Shown: in pieces, positions 55,328-63,088 of the stretch
Layout of the letters: every line of letters starts with the position of its first letter
How positions within the stretch are numbered: position 1 is the stretch's first letter
NCBI GenBank assembly: GCA_030532425.1
Contig: JAUNLD010000009.1
Location: 1-63,088 of the forward strand
Direction: 5' to 3'
DNA: 63,088 nucleotides
Source of the DNA: Lautropia sp.
Lineage (GTDB): Bacteria; Pseudomonadota; Gammaproteobacteria; Burkholderiales; Burkholderiaceae_E
The notes under the pieces: model-generated
The model's database searches: none
Seen by the model: the letters and a program-made list of their open reading frames with translations, nothing else
Told to the model about the DNA's origin: nothing
Program-made: the position numbers and the translations under genes

Positions 55328-55756
55328 TCAGCCTCCACCGGTGGCAGTGCGATCGAGCACCGCGAAGCCGAGCAGGCGCGCCAGGCGCCCGCCTTCGAGC
55401 GCCCCCCCGACGGTGCGCTGGCTGCGTGCCGTATCGAAGACCTGAATCTCGATGCGACGGAAATTGGGGTTGGCGGTGGTGTAGACATCCTCCTGGCAGA
55501 CCAGTACCAGATCACCTTGAGGGCAAGGGAAATTGCGCCGTCCCACCGCCGGAAACTCGCTGCGCACCCGGATCTCGGTCAGGCGGTTTTCGGCACTCCA
55601 CTGCGCCAGCGTGCGCGAACGCAGTTCCTGCGAGCTGGCGGTGATCGAACCGACCGCGCGCAGCGAGGCCATCAGGGCGATGGCGACGATGGTGAGCGCC
55701 ACCAGCACTTCGATCAGGGTAAAGCCGCGCACCGGCGGCGGCAGACGGGGACTCAT
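55328..55756 (-). CDS. gspI: type II secretion minor pseudopilin I
   Basis: A 142-residue pseudopilin with leader MSPRLPPPVRG, cleavage before FTLIEVLVALTIVAIALMAS, and the GspI globular part (TLAQWSAENRLTEIRV, two Cys near CPQGDLVLVCQ that could pair). It overlaps gspH by 4 bp and is followed by gspJ. Confidence 0.94.
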   Translation of the reverse strand: MSPRLPPPVRGFTLIEVLVALTIVAIALMASLRAVGSITASSQELRSRTLAQWSAENRLTEIRVRSEFPAVGRRNFPCPQGDLVLVCQEDVYTTANPNFRRIEIQVFDTARSQRTVGGALEGGRLARLLGFAVLDRTATGGG

Positions 55757-56229
55757 GGTTGCGGAGGCTGTCGCAGCACTTCAAAGATGCCCAGGCCGTT
55801 GGCGGCGATCTCGATCTGCCCGATGTCGCGCGCCAGAATCACCCGGAAGGGCGGCTCGATCAGTTCCCGGCCAAATTCCAGCTCGTGGGTACCATCGGAT
55901 TTCTCGATGCGTACCCGGGTGGGCGAATCCCATTTGCGACGACGCAGATGGGTGTCATCCTCGATCGGGCGCCACTGGCGATTCTTGAGGATGACGAATC
56001 CGTATTCATCGCGCGTGGCGACGAAACGGATCGGCGCGCCCCGGATCTGCGCTTCTTCACGCGCCAGCGAAAACAGCTGGCTGAGACGCTCGCCATCGCT
56101 TTCGAGGGCGCGCAGCGGGCTGGGCGAGCCAGACACCACCACCATCGACAGAATGACGGCAATGATGATCATGGCGACCAGCAGCTCGACCAGTGTGAAG
56201 CCTCGTGCACGGCGGCTGGCCGACGGCAT
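55753..56229 (-). CDS. gspH: type II secretion minor pseudopilin H
   Basis: A 158-residue pseudopilin with leader MPSASRRARG, cleavage before FTLVELLVAMIIIAVILSMV, and a FimT/GspH-type globular domain (LSQLFSLAREEAQIRGAPIR). The start at 56229 gives a normal short leader but has a weak ribosome site. In-frame ATGs at 56340 and 56361 would give leaders of 45-55 residues and cannot be excluded, since gspG just upstream also seems to have a long leader. Confidence 0.9.
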   Translation of the reverse strand: MPSASRRARGFTLVELLVAMIIIAVILSMVVVSGSPSPLRALESDGERLSQLFSLAREEAQIRGAPIRFVATRDEYGFVILKNRQWRPIEDDTHLRRRKWDSPTRVRIEKSDGTHELEFGRELIEPPFRVILARDIGQIEIAANGLGIFEVLRQPPQP

Positions 56230-56361
56230 GTGCCGCCACGAGGGCGCCACCCGGCCTGCCGGACCATGGGACCGAGGCACACGGCAGGACACGGCAAAAG
56301 GGCCGGCGGCCTGCCGGCCTGCCAGCCCATGGCTGCGCATCAGGGCATTTCCCCCGCGCAA

Positions 56362-56868
56362 TCAGAGATCCCAGCTGCCGATATCGGCGTCGCCGGCTTC
56401 GCCACCGGCCACGCCATCAGCGCCCAGCGAGAAGACATCGATCTCGCTGCGGACACCGGGATTCAGGTACTGATAAGGCTTGCCCCAGGGATCGACCGGC
56501 ATCTTGTCGAGATAGGATTTCCAGTTGTTGGCGGCCGGCCCCGAGGTGGGACGGCTGACCAGTGCCTCAAGCCCCTGCTCGGTGGTCGGGTAACGGCCGT
56601 TGTCGAGACGATAAAGCTTGAGCTGCTGCATGATCTGGGCGATGTCCTGGCGGGCGGCCACGGCACGGGCCTCGTCGGGACGCGACATGAAGCGCGGCAC
56701 GACCAGCGCGGCCAGCACGCCCAGGATCATCACCACCACCATCAGCTCGATGAGGGTGAAGCCGGCAGACTTTTTACGGCGCGGCACGCTCGGTGCAGCG
56801 GGCGACAGGCGGGCAGACAACCGTGCGTCGGTCGCGTCTGCCGTTGATTCAGTGACACGTGTTTCCAT
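56362..56868 (-). CDS. gspG: type II secretion major pseudopilin
   Basis: A 168-residue protein, the main subunit of the pseudopilus. The mature sequence starts FTLIELMVVVMILGVLAALV and contains RYPTTEQGLEALV and the calcium-site region near SEIDVFSLGADG, ending IGSWDL. With the ATG at 56868 the leader is 36 residues, far longer than the usual 6-12. A GTG at about 56787 would give a short leader but lacks a ribosome site, and an ATG 14 codons upstream also exists. It is first in the minus-strand gsp run and divergent from gspC. Confidence 0.94.
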   Translation of the reverse strand: METRVTESTADATDARLSARLSPAAPSVPRRKKSAGFTLIELMVVVMILGVLAALVVPRFMSRPDEARAVAARQDIAQIMQQLKLYRLDNGRYPTTEQGLEALVSRPTSGPAANNWKSYLDKMPVDPWGKPYQYLNPGVRSEIDVFSLGADGVAGGEAGDADIGSWDL

Positions 56869-56920
56869 ATCAGCGATATTCTCGCAGAGCGTCCTGTAAG
56901 GTTTTAACATCGGACGATTG

Positions 56921-56941
56921 AAGCAGATTCCTCCTGCTTCA
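56921..56941. promoter_or_regulatory. inverted repeat in the gspG/gspC divergent region
   Basis: GAAGCAG and CTGCTTC arms with a 7-nt spacer lie midway between the divergent gspG and gspC genes (126-bp gap). The position suits a regulator site or an RNA hairpin in the gspG leader. No certain promoter elements were found. Confidence 0.4.
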
Positions 56942-56994
56942 GTAACAGGCTTGTATGATACCAGCCACTCTTTCCGCCTTCTCTTGAGAGTCAC

Positions 56995-57888
56995 ATGTCC
57001 ATGCGGAGTTCCTCGACAGCCATACGGTTGCTCTCGCTGCTGCTTTTCCTGGTGCTGGTGAGCATCGTGGCCTACTGGACGATGCTGCTGCTGGCACCGC
57101 GTGGCGCCATTGCCCCAACCGACTCGCTGGGCGACAACAACCGCCCGCCCCTGCCGGTAGCGGCACGACTGTTTGGTGCGCGCAACACCGATGCACAGGC
57201 CGAAGCGGCCCCGCCGCCCGTCAACGTCAAGGTGTACGGCATCCTCGATGCCGGCGCACGTGGCGTGGCCATCCTGAGCATCGACGAGCGCCCGCCCAAG
57301 GCCTACGCCGTGCGCCAGCGCATCGAGGGGGGTTCGACGCTGAAGGCCGTGATGCGGGACAAGGTGGTGATCGAACACAACGGACAGCGCATCGAGGCCC
57401 AGGCCCCCAACCGCTACAGCCTCGACATCCTCAACAGCAATGCCGGACGCTCCAGCCTGCCACAGGGCATCGAAGAAGCGGACGAGGCAGCCCTGAACGA
57501 TGGTTTCGAGGACGAGATGGCGGCCGATGACGCCCACCAGCCTCCCGCCAATGGCGAGGCCCCACCGCCACCGATGGTGCCCCGGCGCATGCCTGGCGCC
57601 CCCGGCATGCCGATGGACCCCACCGCTGCCGAGGCCTCTGGCCAGCTGCCTGATGTGGGCATCGATCCCCAGATCCTGGACAGCATGTCGGCCGAAGAGC
57701 GCGCTGCCGCACAGCGTGCGCTGGAAGAGGGGCTGATGCCCGATGTGCCGGACAGCGAGGGCAGCATGTCCGGGCGCGAGAGCGGCATGAGTTTCGAGCG
57801 CCCCTACTTCGAGGAGGGTGGCGGCGAACCGATGCCCGAGCTGATGGACCCGCAGCACGACAACGCCGGCCAGCCGCTGACGCACTGA
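56995..57888 (+). CDS. gspC: type II secretion protein C
   Basis: A 297-residue bitopic protein linking the inner-membrane platform to the secretin. It has a short cytoplasmic lead, one helix (LLSLLLFLVLVSIVAYW), and a homology-region domain (residues ~80-150: VKVYGILDAGARGVAILS, VRQRIEGGSTLKAVMRDKVV). The rest is Pro/Met/Glu-rich and probably disordered; there is no PDZ domain or coiled coil as in enteric GspC. It is the only gsp gene on the plus strand, divergent from gspG. A second ATG at 57001 is possible. Confidence 0.9.
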   Translation: MSMRSSSTAIRLLSLLLFLVLVSIVAYWTMLLLAPRGAIAPTDSLGDNNRPPLPVAARLFGARNTDAQAEAAPPPVNVKVYGILDAGARGVAILSIDERPPKAYAVRQRIEGGSTLKAVMRDKVVIEHNGQRIEAQAPNRYSLDILNSNAGRSSLPQGIEEADEAALNDGFEDEMAADDAHQPPANGEAPPPPMVPRRMPGAPGMPMDPTAAEASGQLPDVGIDPQILDSMSAEERAAAQRALEEGLMPDVPDSEGSMSGRESGMSFERPYFEEGGGEPMPELMDPQHDNAGQPLTH

Positions 57889-58084
57889 ACCGCCCTTCTT
57901 CCCCGACCCCGCCTGCCTGTACCCGAGGAGCGCTGTCGTGCGCCGGGCCAGCCCTGCCTGCGCTGACGCCACCCCGTCCTGCCAGCGGGTGGGCACCGCA
58001 TGCCATGGTGCCGGACGGCGGGCAACGGACAGCGGACAACAGGCAAGAGCGTAGAATCACGCCCTTGTCATCACCTCTCCGTTC

Positions 58085-58879
58085 ATGAAGACCTATCTTG
58101 AGCTGCTCCACCACGTGCTGGAGCATGGCACGCGCAAGGAAGACCGCACCGGCACCGGCACGCTGTCAGTGTTCGGCTGGCAGATGCGCTTCGACCTGGC
58201 GCAGGGCTTCCCGCTGCTGACGACCAAGAAGCTGCACACCCGCTCGATCATCCACGAGCTGCTGTGGTTCCTGCGTGGCGATACCAACGTGGGCTATCTG
58301 CGCGACCATGGCGTGACGATCTGGGACGAATGGGCCGATGCCGAAGGCGACCTCGGCCCGGTCTACGGTGCACAGTGGCGCAGCTGGCCCACGCCCGATG
58401 GCGGCAGCATCGACCAGATCAGCCGCGTCATCGACGACATCCGCCGTACGCCGGATTCACGCCGCCTGATCGTGTCGGCCTGGAACGTGGGCGCCCTGCC
58501 CGACATGGCCCTGCCCCCCTGCCATGCGCTCTTTCAGTTTTATGTGGCCGATGGCCGGCTGTCGTGCCAGCTTTACCAGCGCAGCGCCGACATCTTTCTG
58601 GGCGTGCCCTTCAACATTGCCTCCTATGCCCTGCTGACACACATGGTGGCCCAGCAGGCCGGGCTGCAACCCGGCGAGTTCATCTGGACCGGCGGCGACT
58701 GCCACCTGTATCTGAATCATCTGGAGCAGGCCAGGCTGCAACTGACGCGCACGCCGCGCCCCTTGCCGACACTCATCCTGGCACGTCAACCCGATTCGAT
58801 CTTCGACTATCGATATGAAGATTTCGTGATCGAGGGCTACGACCCGCACCCCGGCATCAAGGCCCCCATTGCCGTCTGA
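58085..58879 (+). CDS. thyA: thymidylate synthase
   Basis: A 264-residue enzyme making dTMP from dUMP with methylenetetrahydrofolate. It has the standard E. coli-type length and motifs: [18 protein letters not shown], the catalytic Cys in [32 protein letters not shown] (dUMP contacts), and a C-terminal [13 protein letters not shown] that closes the active site. folA follows 133 bp downstream, so the enzyme that recycles its dihydrofolate product is next door. Confidence 0.98.
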   Translation: MKTYLELLHHVLEHGTRKEDRTGTGTLSVFGWQMRFDLAQGFPLLTTKKLHTRSIIHELLWFLRGDTNVGYLRDHGVTIWDEWADAEGDLGPVYGAQWRSWPTPDGGSIDQISRVIDDIRRTPDSRRLIVSAWNVGALPDMALPPCHALFQFYVADGRLSCQLYQRSADIFLGVPFNIASYALLTHMVAQQAGLQPGEFIWTGGDCHLYLNHLEQARLQLTRTPRPLPTLILARQPDSIFDYRYEDFVIEGYDPHPGIKAPIAV

Positions 58880-58961
58880 CCCCCCTGCCCCGCACAATCG
58901 GGGCAACGGCATGCCGTGACATCGGCCAGCACGGCCCCTGTCTTCCTGATCCCTAGGCCGG

Positions 58962-58986
58962 CCGTCTGCGTGCATGCAGCAGACGG
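58962..58986. promoter_or_regulatory. perfect inverted repeat just upstream of folA
   Basis: CCGTCTGC and GCAGACGG flank a 9-nt centre that contains TGCATGCA. The hairpin lies 27 nt before the probable folA start and covers an upstream in-frame ATG (58974). It could act in thyA 3' processing or in folA translation. Confidence 0.4.
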
Positions 58987-59012
58987 TCCACTACCTGCCC
59001 GACAGCCTGCTC

Positions 59013-59513
59013 ATGCCCCGCCTGACCCTGATCGTTGCCCGTGCCCGCAATGGCGTCATCGGCCACAACAACCAGCTGCCCTGGCACCTGCCCGAAGACC
59101 TGCGCCACTTCCGGCGTCACACCACCGGCCACACCGTACTGATGGGACGCAAGACCTGGGATTCGATCGGCCGCGTACTGCCCGAACGGCAGATGGTGGT
59201 CATCAGCCGCCAGCAACCCGCCCTGCCCGACGGTGTGGTGCTGGCCGCCAGCCTGGATGAGGCAATCCGTCAGCACGCCGGCGAAGACGAGCTGTTCGTG
59301 ATAGGGGGCGCACAGATCTACGCCCAGGCGCTACCGCGGGCCGACCGCATCCTGCTGACCGAGGTGGATCTGGAACCGGCCGGCGATGCCACGATGCCCG
59401 CGCCCGACCCGGCCCACTGGCAGGAAGTGTCGCGCGAGCAGGCCGTGAGCGCGAACGGCATCGGCTACGCCTTCGTCGAGTACCGGCGACACCCACATGC
59501 TGGCAGCGCCTGA
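59013..59513 (+). CDS. folA: dihydrofolate reductase
   Basis: A 166-residue NADPH-dependent reductase of dihydrofolate. RLTLIVARARNGVIGHNNQLPWHLPEDLRHF, quoted here as a whole region only by its key parts LIVARARNGVIG and LPWHLPEDL, matches the substrate and Met20 loops, with the acidic residue at the D27/E30 position. TVLMGRKTWDSIGR and FVIGGAQIYAQAL are the NADPH-binding motifs. The start at 59013 gives the usual short N-terminus; an ATG at 58974 would add 13 residues and lie in a hairpin. It follows thyA on the same strand. Confidence 0.95.
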   Translation: MPRLTLIVARARNGVIGHNNQLPWHLPEDLRHFRRHTTGHTVLMGRKTWDSIGRVLPERQMVVISRQQPALPDGVVLAASLDEAIRQHAGEDELFVIGGAQIYAQALPRADRILLTEVDLEPAGDATMPAPDPAHWQEVSREQAVSANGIGYAFVEYRRHPHAGSA

Positions 59514-59606
59514 GCGGGCAACCCGCCCTGGCGCTTTCCGCCCTGTTGCCGCCTGAGCAGGCTCGACCCGGCCACAGTCAGGCTTCTCGACAGCAGCGAC
59601 AAACAC

Positions 59607-59680
59607 ATGACAATCAAGATAAAATTGAAACATTAAAGACACATAATTTGGCCGCTTTCCAAGCCCATAGGTGTTATTCC
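59607..59680 (+). promoter_or_regulatory. AT-rich upstream region of the peptide-binding protein gene
   Basis: About 70 bp with far lower GC than the surroundings, containing TTGAAA and CATAAT, which are 11 bp apart and so not a standard pair. It probably contains the promoter and leader of the gene at 59681. An in-frame stretch runs through it from 59546 but has no signal-peptide character. Confidence 0.45.
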
Positions 59681-61429
59681 ATGACCAGGTCTCCCGGAAA
59701 ACTTGGTATGTCGACGATTTCTGCTTCCCGCCAGCCCGAGAGCCTGCCGGGGACGGATCGGCCCCTGCCCCGGACGCCGGAGCGACCGGGACTGTCGGAC
59801 GGCCGGCATGGTCTGATGCCCGCCACACGCCAGGTGGGCGCGCTGCTGCTGGCCGCTGCCTGGCTGGGGCTGGGCATGCTGCCGGCCACCGCCAGCAGCC
59901 AGCAGTTGCGCTGGGCGGCACAAGCCGAGGTGCAGACGCTTGATCCGCATGCCCAGAACCATCCACAGACACAGGCGGTACTGCAACACGTCTACGAGAG
60001 CCTGACCCGCTACACCCCGCACCTGCAACTGGAACCGGCGCTGGCCAGCAGCTGGCAGATGCTCAGCCCACTGGTCTGGCGATTCAACATTCGCCGCGGG
60101 GTGCACTTTCACGACGGGGCACCGCTGACCGCCGAGGACGTGGTCTTTTCGCTGGAGCGCATCCAGGAGGCCAACAGCCCGCTCAGTGCCCAGTTCACCA
60201 GCATCCGCACGGTGCGGCGGGTGGACGACTTCCTGATCGAGATCGTGCTCGACAAGCCGGCACCGCTGCTGCCGCGCTACCTGGCCGATGCCCGGATCAT
60301 GAGCAAGCGCTGGGCCGTGGCCAACAAGGTCAGCAAGGCCCAGAACCTCAAGAGCGGCGAAGTCGGCTTCAGTGCCCGTCATGCCAATGGCACTGGTCCA
60401 TTCCGCCTGGAAAGCTGGGCGCCCGGCCAGCCCCTGCACCTGGATCGCAACCCGCAGTGGTGGGACAGTGCCGGCTTTCCGGGCAACCTGAAGGGCTTCA
60501 GCTATCGGGCGATTGCCTCGGACGAGGCGCGGATACGGGCACTCCAGCGCGGCGAGATCGATCTGGTGACGGATGTGCCCTCGCAGCGCGTGCCGGCCAT
60601 TCAGGGCAACCGCCGACTGAAACTGGCCACGGATGTGGCTCAGCGCACGCTGCTGATCGGCATGGACCAGGGATCGGCCCGCCTGCAGCATGCGCAGGCC
60701 GGTGCACACAACCCTTTTCAGGACCAGCGCGTTCGACACGCCATGTCGCTGGCCATCGACATGCGCACGCTCTACCGGATCACGCACGGCACCTACCGTC
60801 CAGCCGGCACGATCATCGCACCGGGGGTGACGGGCTGGACGCCCGAACTGGATCAGCGCCCGCCCCGCAACCTGCCGCTGGCCCGACAACTGATGCAGAA
60901 GGCCGGGTATGGCCAGGGATTTTCGGTGACGCTCGACTGCCCGAACAACCGCTATGCCTACGATCAGGAGATCTGCCAGGCACTGGTGCCTATGTTTGCC
61001 CGCATCGGCATCCGCTTGCAGATCAACAGCCAGCCTTTTGCCAGCCTGGTCCCCAAGCTTGAGACGCTCGACAGCAGCCTGTGGATGATCGGCTGGGGCA
61101 GCCCGGACAACGACGCACTGCACAACCTGCTGTCGCTGGCCTATACCCGCTCGGACAAGGTGGACGGCACCTACAACGCCGCCCGCATCAGCGATCCGCG
61201 GCTTGATCGCGTCATCAATGCTGCCCGCTACGAAAGCCAGCCCGACAAGCGCCTGGCCCTGTTGCAGCAGGCTTTGCAGATCGTGAAAGATCAGTATTAC
61301 TACCTGCCCTTGCGCCACGCCACCCGCTCGTGGGTGATGAATCGGCACATCCAGCTGCTGGCGCCCACCACCGAGCGGCCCGACATGCGTTTCGTGAAAA
61401 TGCGAAGCGCCCGCCCCGGACAGCGCTAG
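59681..61429 (+). CDS. peptide/nickel-type ABC transporter substrate-binding protein
   Basis: A periplasmic binding protein of about 582 residues (SBP_bac_5). A long N-region precedes a hydrophobic signal core (VGALLLAAAWLGLGMLPATAS), then QLRWAAQAEVQTLDPHAQN, DGAPLTAEDVVFSLERI and RYDQEICQALV-like segments typical of DppA/OppA. Start choice is unclear: ATGs at 59681 (AGGTG upstream), 59708 and 59816 are all in frame, and the last would give the most normal signal peptide. No permease or ATPase gene is adjacent, so it is an orphan that may serve a transporter elsewhere. Confidence 0.88.
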   Translation: MTRSPGKLGMSTISASRQPESLPGTDRPLPRTPERPGLSDGRHGLMPATRQVGALLLAAAWLGLGMLPATASSQQLRWAAQAEVQTLDPHAQNHPQTQAVLQHVYESLTRYTPHLQLEPALASSWQMLSPLVWRFNIRRGVHFHDGAPLTAEDVVFSLERIQEANSPLSAQFTSIRTVRRVDDFLIEIVLDKPAPLLPRYLADARIMSKRWAVANKVSKAQNLKSGEVGFSARHANGTGPFRLESWAPGQPLHLDRNPQWWDSAGFPGNLKGFSYRAIASDEARIRALQRGEIDLVTDVPSQRVPAIQGNRRLKLATDVAQRTLLIGMDQGSARLQHAQAGAHNPFQDQRVRHAMSLAIDMRTLYRITHGTYRPAGTIIAPGVTGWTPELDQRPPRNLPLARQLMQKAGYGQGFSVTLDCPNNRYAYDQEICQALVPMFARIGIRLQINSQPFASLVPKLETLDSSLWMIGWGSPDNDALHNLLSLAYTRSDKVDGTYNAARISDPRLDRVINAARYESQPDKRLALLQQALQIVKDQYYYLPLRHATRSWVMNRHIQLLAPTTERPDMRFVKMRSARPGQR

Positions 61430-61635
61430 GGGCACGCAGGCCCCCCCTGGCCGGCGAGCTTCCTTCTTCTTTCTGCCCGATCCACAGATGCCAGCGCCGG
61501 GAGAAGCCCTGCTGCCTGCCCGGCACACGTGTCATGGCCCCCCGAGGGGAACCGTCTGCAAGGCCCACGGTTTTTTTGCGGGCGCGAACACGTGGATGAC
61601 ACGCACCAGGTCCCTTCCGGTACAATCCGGGCTTC

Positions 61636-61711
61636 GCCTCCGTAGCTCAGTGGATAGAGCATCCCCCTCCTAAGGGGAGGGTCGTAGGTTCGATTCCTGC
61701 CGGAGGCGCCA
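61636..61711 (+). tRNA. tRNA-Arg (anticodon CCU)
   Basis: The sequence folds into a full cloverleaf: acceptor GCCTCCG/CGGAGGC, D arm GCTC/GAGC, anticodon stem TCCCC/GGGGA with loop CTCCTAA (anticodon CCT at the centre), a 5-nt variable loop, and T arm GTAGG TTCGATT CCTGC. CCA is encoded at 61709-61711. A TACAAT -10-like box is at 61621-61626. An integrase gene follows at once, so the tRNA 3' end is probably the attachment site. Confidence 0.96.
61689..61711 (+). other. probable attachment site (tRNA-Arg 3' end)
   Basis: Tyrosine integrases often recombine in the T-arm/acceptor half of a tRNA gene and leave the tRNA intact. With the integrase 83 bp downstream in the same orientation, this segment is the likely left attachment core. 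The second copy would lie beyond the window, so its exact limits cannot be set. Confidence 0.55.
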
Positions 61712-61793
61712 ATTCCTTTGCGCGTCAATGACTTAGGCCCGGAAACACTCAAAACTTTAGGGGGATGCTTTTTCCCCGGTTTTCAGGTGATTT

Positions 61794-62747
61794 ATGGAGC
61801 CAAAATTGACCTATCCGCTCCCTCTGACCAGGGGGCAACCGTTCACCTTTCGTGAACTGGCAGACGTTTACATTTCAGCCCAACGCAAGAACCGACATCT
61901 GATGACCTCGATGCCCTTCTTCGTTGAGCAGCTGGGCAACAAGGTCGTCGCTGACCTGGATGGCGACGACATACAGGATGCCCTTGATGCACTGGTTCGC
62001 CGTGGCCGCGTCGTCAATCGAGGCGGACCCCGCTCGTGCAATGTCAGCCTGGAGCGGCAGCATCGCCCCTTGGCGCCCGCCACCATCAACCGCTACAGGA
62101 ACGACCTGCAAGGCATCCTGACATGGGCGCAGAAACGGCGTCTGATGCCCAGGGGCTGGCTCAACCCGGTCAAAGAAACCGAGAGCCTGCCTGTAGACAA
62201 CGCACGCATCCGATTCCTGACCGAAGATGAGTACCGACGACTGCTCCAGGCATCCCGAACATCAGCCTGGAAGATGTTGCATGTACTCATCAAAATGGCC
62301 GTGACCACCGGCGCCAGGCGCGGCACCCTGCTGGGCCTGCGCTGGGCCGACGTTGACCTCAACACCAAACGCGCATATGCAGCCCGAACGAAGAATGACG
62401 AACCCTTCGTCATGGTGCTTCAGGATGACGTGGTGTTTGAGCTGAAGAAGCTGCGAGGCGGCGCCCATGACGAGCATCTGGTCTTTGGTAGCAAAGACCC
62501 CTACAGGCCCCGGCCCATCGAGACCCCGTTCAAACACGCGTTGAGACAAGCCAAGATCGAGGGCGTGGTCTTCCACACTCTGCGGCACACTCATGCGTCT
62601 TGGCTCGCCCAAAAGGGCGTGCCCCTCCTGGCCATCGCTGAATCCATGAACCACAAGACTTTCGCGATGACCAAGAGGTACGCACACCTTTGCCTAGACA
62701 ACCGCGCGAAGATGCTTGAGCAGGTATTCGGTACCGGCCCTGCATAA
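61794..62747 (+). CDS. int: tyrosine-type site-specific integrase
   Basis: A 317-residue phage/island integrase. An N-terminal SAM-like core-binding domain (to ~residue 130; TFRELADVYISAQRKNRHL) precedes the catalytic domain. The catalytic Arg is in TTGARRGTLLGLRWADV (~residue 175). The H-x-x-R box is HTLRHTHASWLAQKG (H261, R264). The later His is in ESMNHKTF, and the nucleophile Tyr is in TKRYAHL (~296). It lies directly downstream of tRNA-Arg, the usual layout of an integrated element. Codon use is a little less GC-biased than in the core genes. Confidence 0.94.
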   Translation: MEPKLTYPLPLTRGQPFTFRELADVYISAQRKNRHLMTSMPFFVEQLGNKVVADLDGDDIQDALDALVRRGRVVNRGGPRSCNVSLERQHRPLAPATINRYRNDLQGILTWAQKRRLMPRGWLNPVKETESLPVDNARIRFLTEDEYRRLLQASRTSAWKMLHVLIKMAVTTGARRGTLLGLRWADVDLNTKRAYAARTKNDEPFVMVLQDDVVFELKKLRGGAHDEHLVFGSKDPYRPRPIETPFKHALRQAKIEGVVFHTLRHTHASWLAQKGVPLLAIAESMNHKTFAMTKRYAHLCLDNRAKMLEQVFGTGPA

Positions 62748-62761
62748 CCACGCGCCATCCA

Positions 62762-62792
62762 GCAGCACCAGCCCTCGCACAGCTGGTGCTGC
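62762..62792. terminator. hairpin after the integrase gene
   Basis: A perfect 11-bp stem (GCAGCACCAGC and its complement) with a 9-nt loop begins 14 bp past the integrase stop. No T-run follows, so it may be a terminator or a structural site of the element. Confidence 0.5.
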
Positions 62793-62814
62793 ACCCCATA
62801 CGATACCACCCCGC

Positions 62815-63088
62815 ATGACCGCCACGCCCCCATCACCAGCACCGCCCGGCACTGCCTCGCCCACCTCCCCCGCCAGAACCAACCAGCGCACCCCCAGCCT
62901 GTTCGCCCCCTCCGAGCACCAGCAAGCGCGACTGCTCGCCCTCCTCGGCCAGGATGAAGCCGTGAACCAGCTGCTGGCCACCACCCTCGCCTACGGCCTG
63001 CCCATCGGCCCGCCCAAACCCGGTATCCATACCTGTAATGACCCACCAGAACCTGCACAGTTCAGGCCGCTAAAGCGTAAGCTTGAGC
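62815..63088 (+). CDS. partial gene, open at the right edge
   Basis: A reading frame starts at the ATG at 62815 and is still open at the end of the window (91 codons). The lead is Pro/Thr/Ser-rich (TPPSPAPPGTASPTSPAR), followed by helical LFAPSEHQQARLLALLGQDE and AVNQLLATTLAYGLPIG. I do not recognise the family. It is probably the first cargo gene of the integrated element beside the integrase. No clear ribosome site is visible, so start and reality are moderate. Confidence 0.45.
   Translation, partial: MTATPPSPAPPGTASPTSPARTNQRTPSLFAPSEHQQARLLALLGQDEAVNQLLATTLAYGLPIGPPKPGIHTCNDPPEPAQFRPLKRKLE

Noticed and set aside
56869-57996. Upstream in-frame extension of gspG across gspC
   Set aside because: It contains no pilin-like leader and runs antisense through gspC; it is only an absence of stops.
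59633-61528. A 631-codon minus-strand frame antisense to the peptide-binding protein
   Set aside because: The plus strand encodes a recognisable SBP_bac_5 protein with a signal peptide.

Overview
The window looks like a chromosome segment of a high-GC betaproteobacterium, probably order Burkholderiales. Four things suggest this: strong G/C bias at third codon positions, a DUF2863-type protein, a Na+/alanine-type symporter beside a 4-hydroxyproline catabolic block, and a full type II secretion operon with divergent gspC. A Lautropia-like genus is a guess only. Most of the window is ordinary, densely packed core and metabolic sequence. The only clear mobile-element signal is at the right edge.

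Layout. 0.1-3.1 kb: two tandem flavodoxin-fold genes, a YghU-type glutathione transferase, a decayed gene and glyoxalase I. 3.4-6.7 kb: an NhaC-type Na+/H+ antiporter divergent from NADP-glutamate dehydrogenase (TTG start). 6.9-11.2 kb: a TIGR04325-like methyltransferase, a small DUF1488-like protein, cardiolipin synthase and a DUF2863 protein. 11.3-14.3 kb: the conserved block dnaQ-rnhA-methyltransferase, divergent from gloB. 14.5-17.7 kb: an MltD-type lytic transglycosylase with an odd basic tail, and a phosphofructokinase of the mixed-substrate group. 18.0-22.4 kb: a TAXI-type TRAP transporter (binding protein plus fused permease) and a small membrane protein.

22.5-31.0 kb is a complete trans-4-hydroxy-L-proline degradation cluster. 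It holds a pyrroline-4-hydroxy-2-carboxylate deaminase, an Ldh-family imino-acid reductase, a 4-hydroxyproline 2-epimerase, an FAD D-amino-acid dehydrogenase, an AGCS symporter and a 2-oxoglutarate semialdehyde dehydrogenase. A GntR/FCD regulator is divergent, and a perfect 20-bp palindrome (30209-30228) lies between it and the first catabolic gene. The end product, 2-oxoglutarate, is also the substrate of the GdhA encoded at 5.4 kb.

31.2-36.2 kb: a LysR regulator divergent from a nitroreductase/EamA exporter pair, a ParDE toxin-antitoxin remnant, a VOC protein translationally overlapping a secreted Cys-rich protein, and a membrane protein. 36.2-42.0 kb: the peptide ABC transporter yejABEF, divergent from fabI across about 60 bp with interlocked promoter-like elements. 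43.0-45.3 kb: a Na/Pi cotransporter with a PhoU-like tail and a DUF1232 protein. 45.8-57.9 kb: type II secretion genes gspG-H-I-J-K-L-M-N-D-E-F in one tightly overlapping minus-strand run, with gspC divergent; no prepilin peptidase gene is present. 58.1-61.4 kb: thyA, folA and an orphan peptide-binding protein. 61.6 kb to the end: tRNA-Arg(CCU), a tyrosine integrase directly downstream, and a gene open at the window edge. This is the typical left end of an integrated island or prophage.

No CRISPR array, rRNA, complete insertion sequence or obvious new defence system was found. The most notable points are the tandem flavodoxins, the hydroxyproline operator, the fabI/yejA promoter overlap, a FabI substitution at a triclosan-contact position, the LysR insertion, the MltD tail, and the tRNA-integrase boundary.
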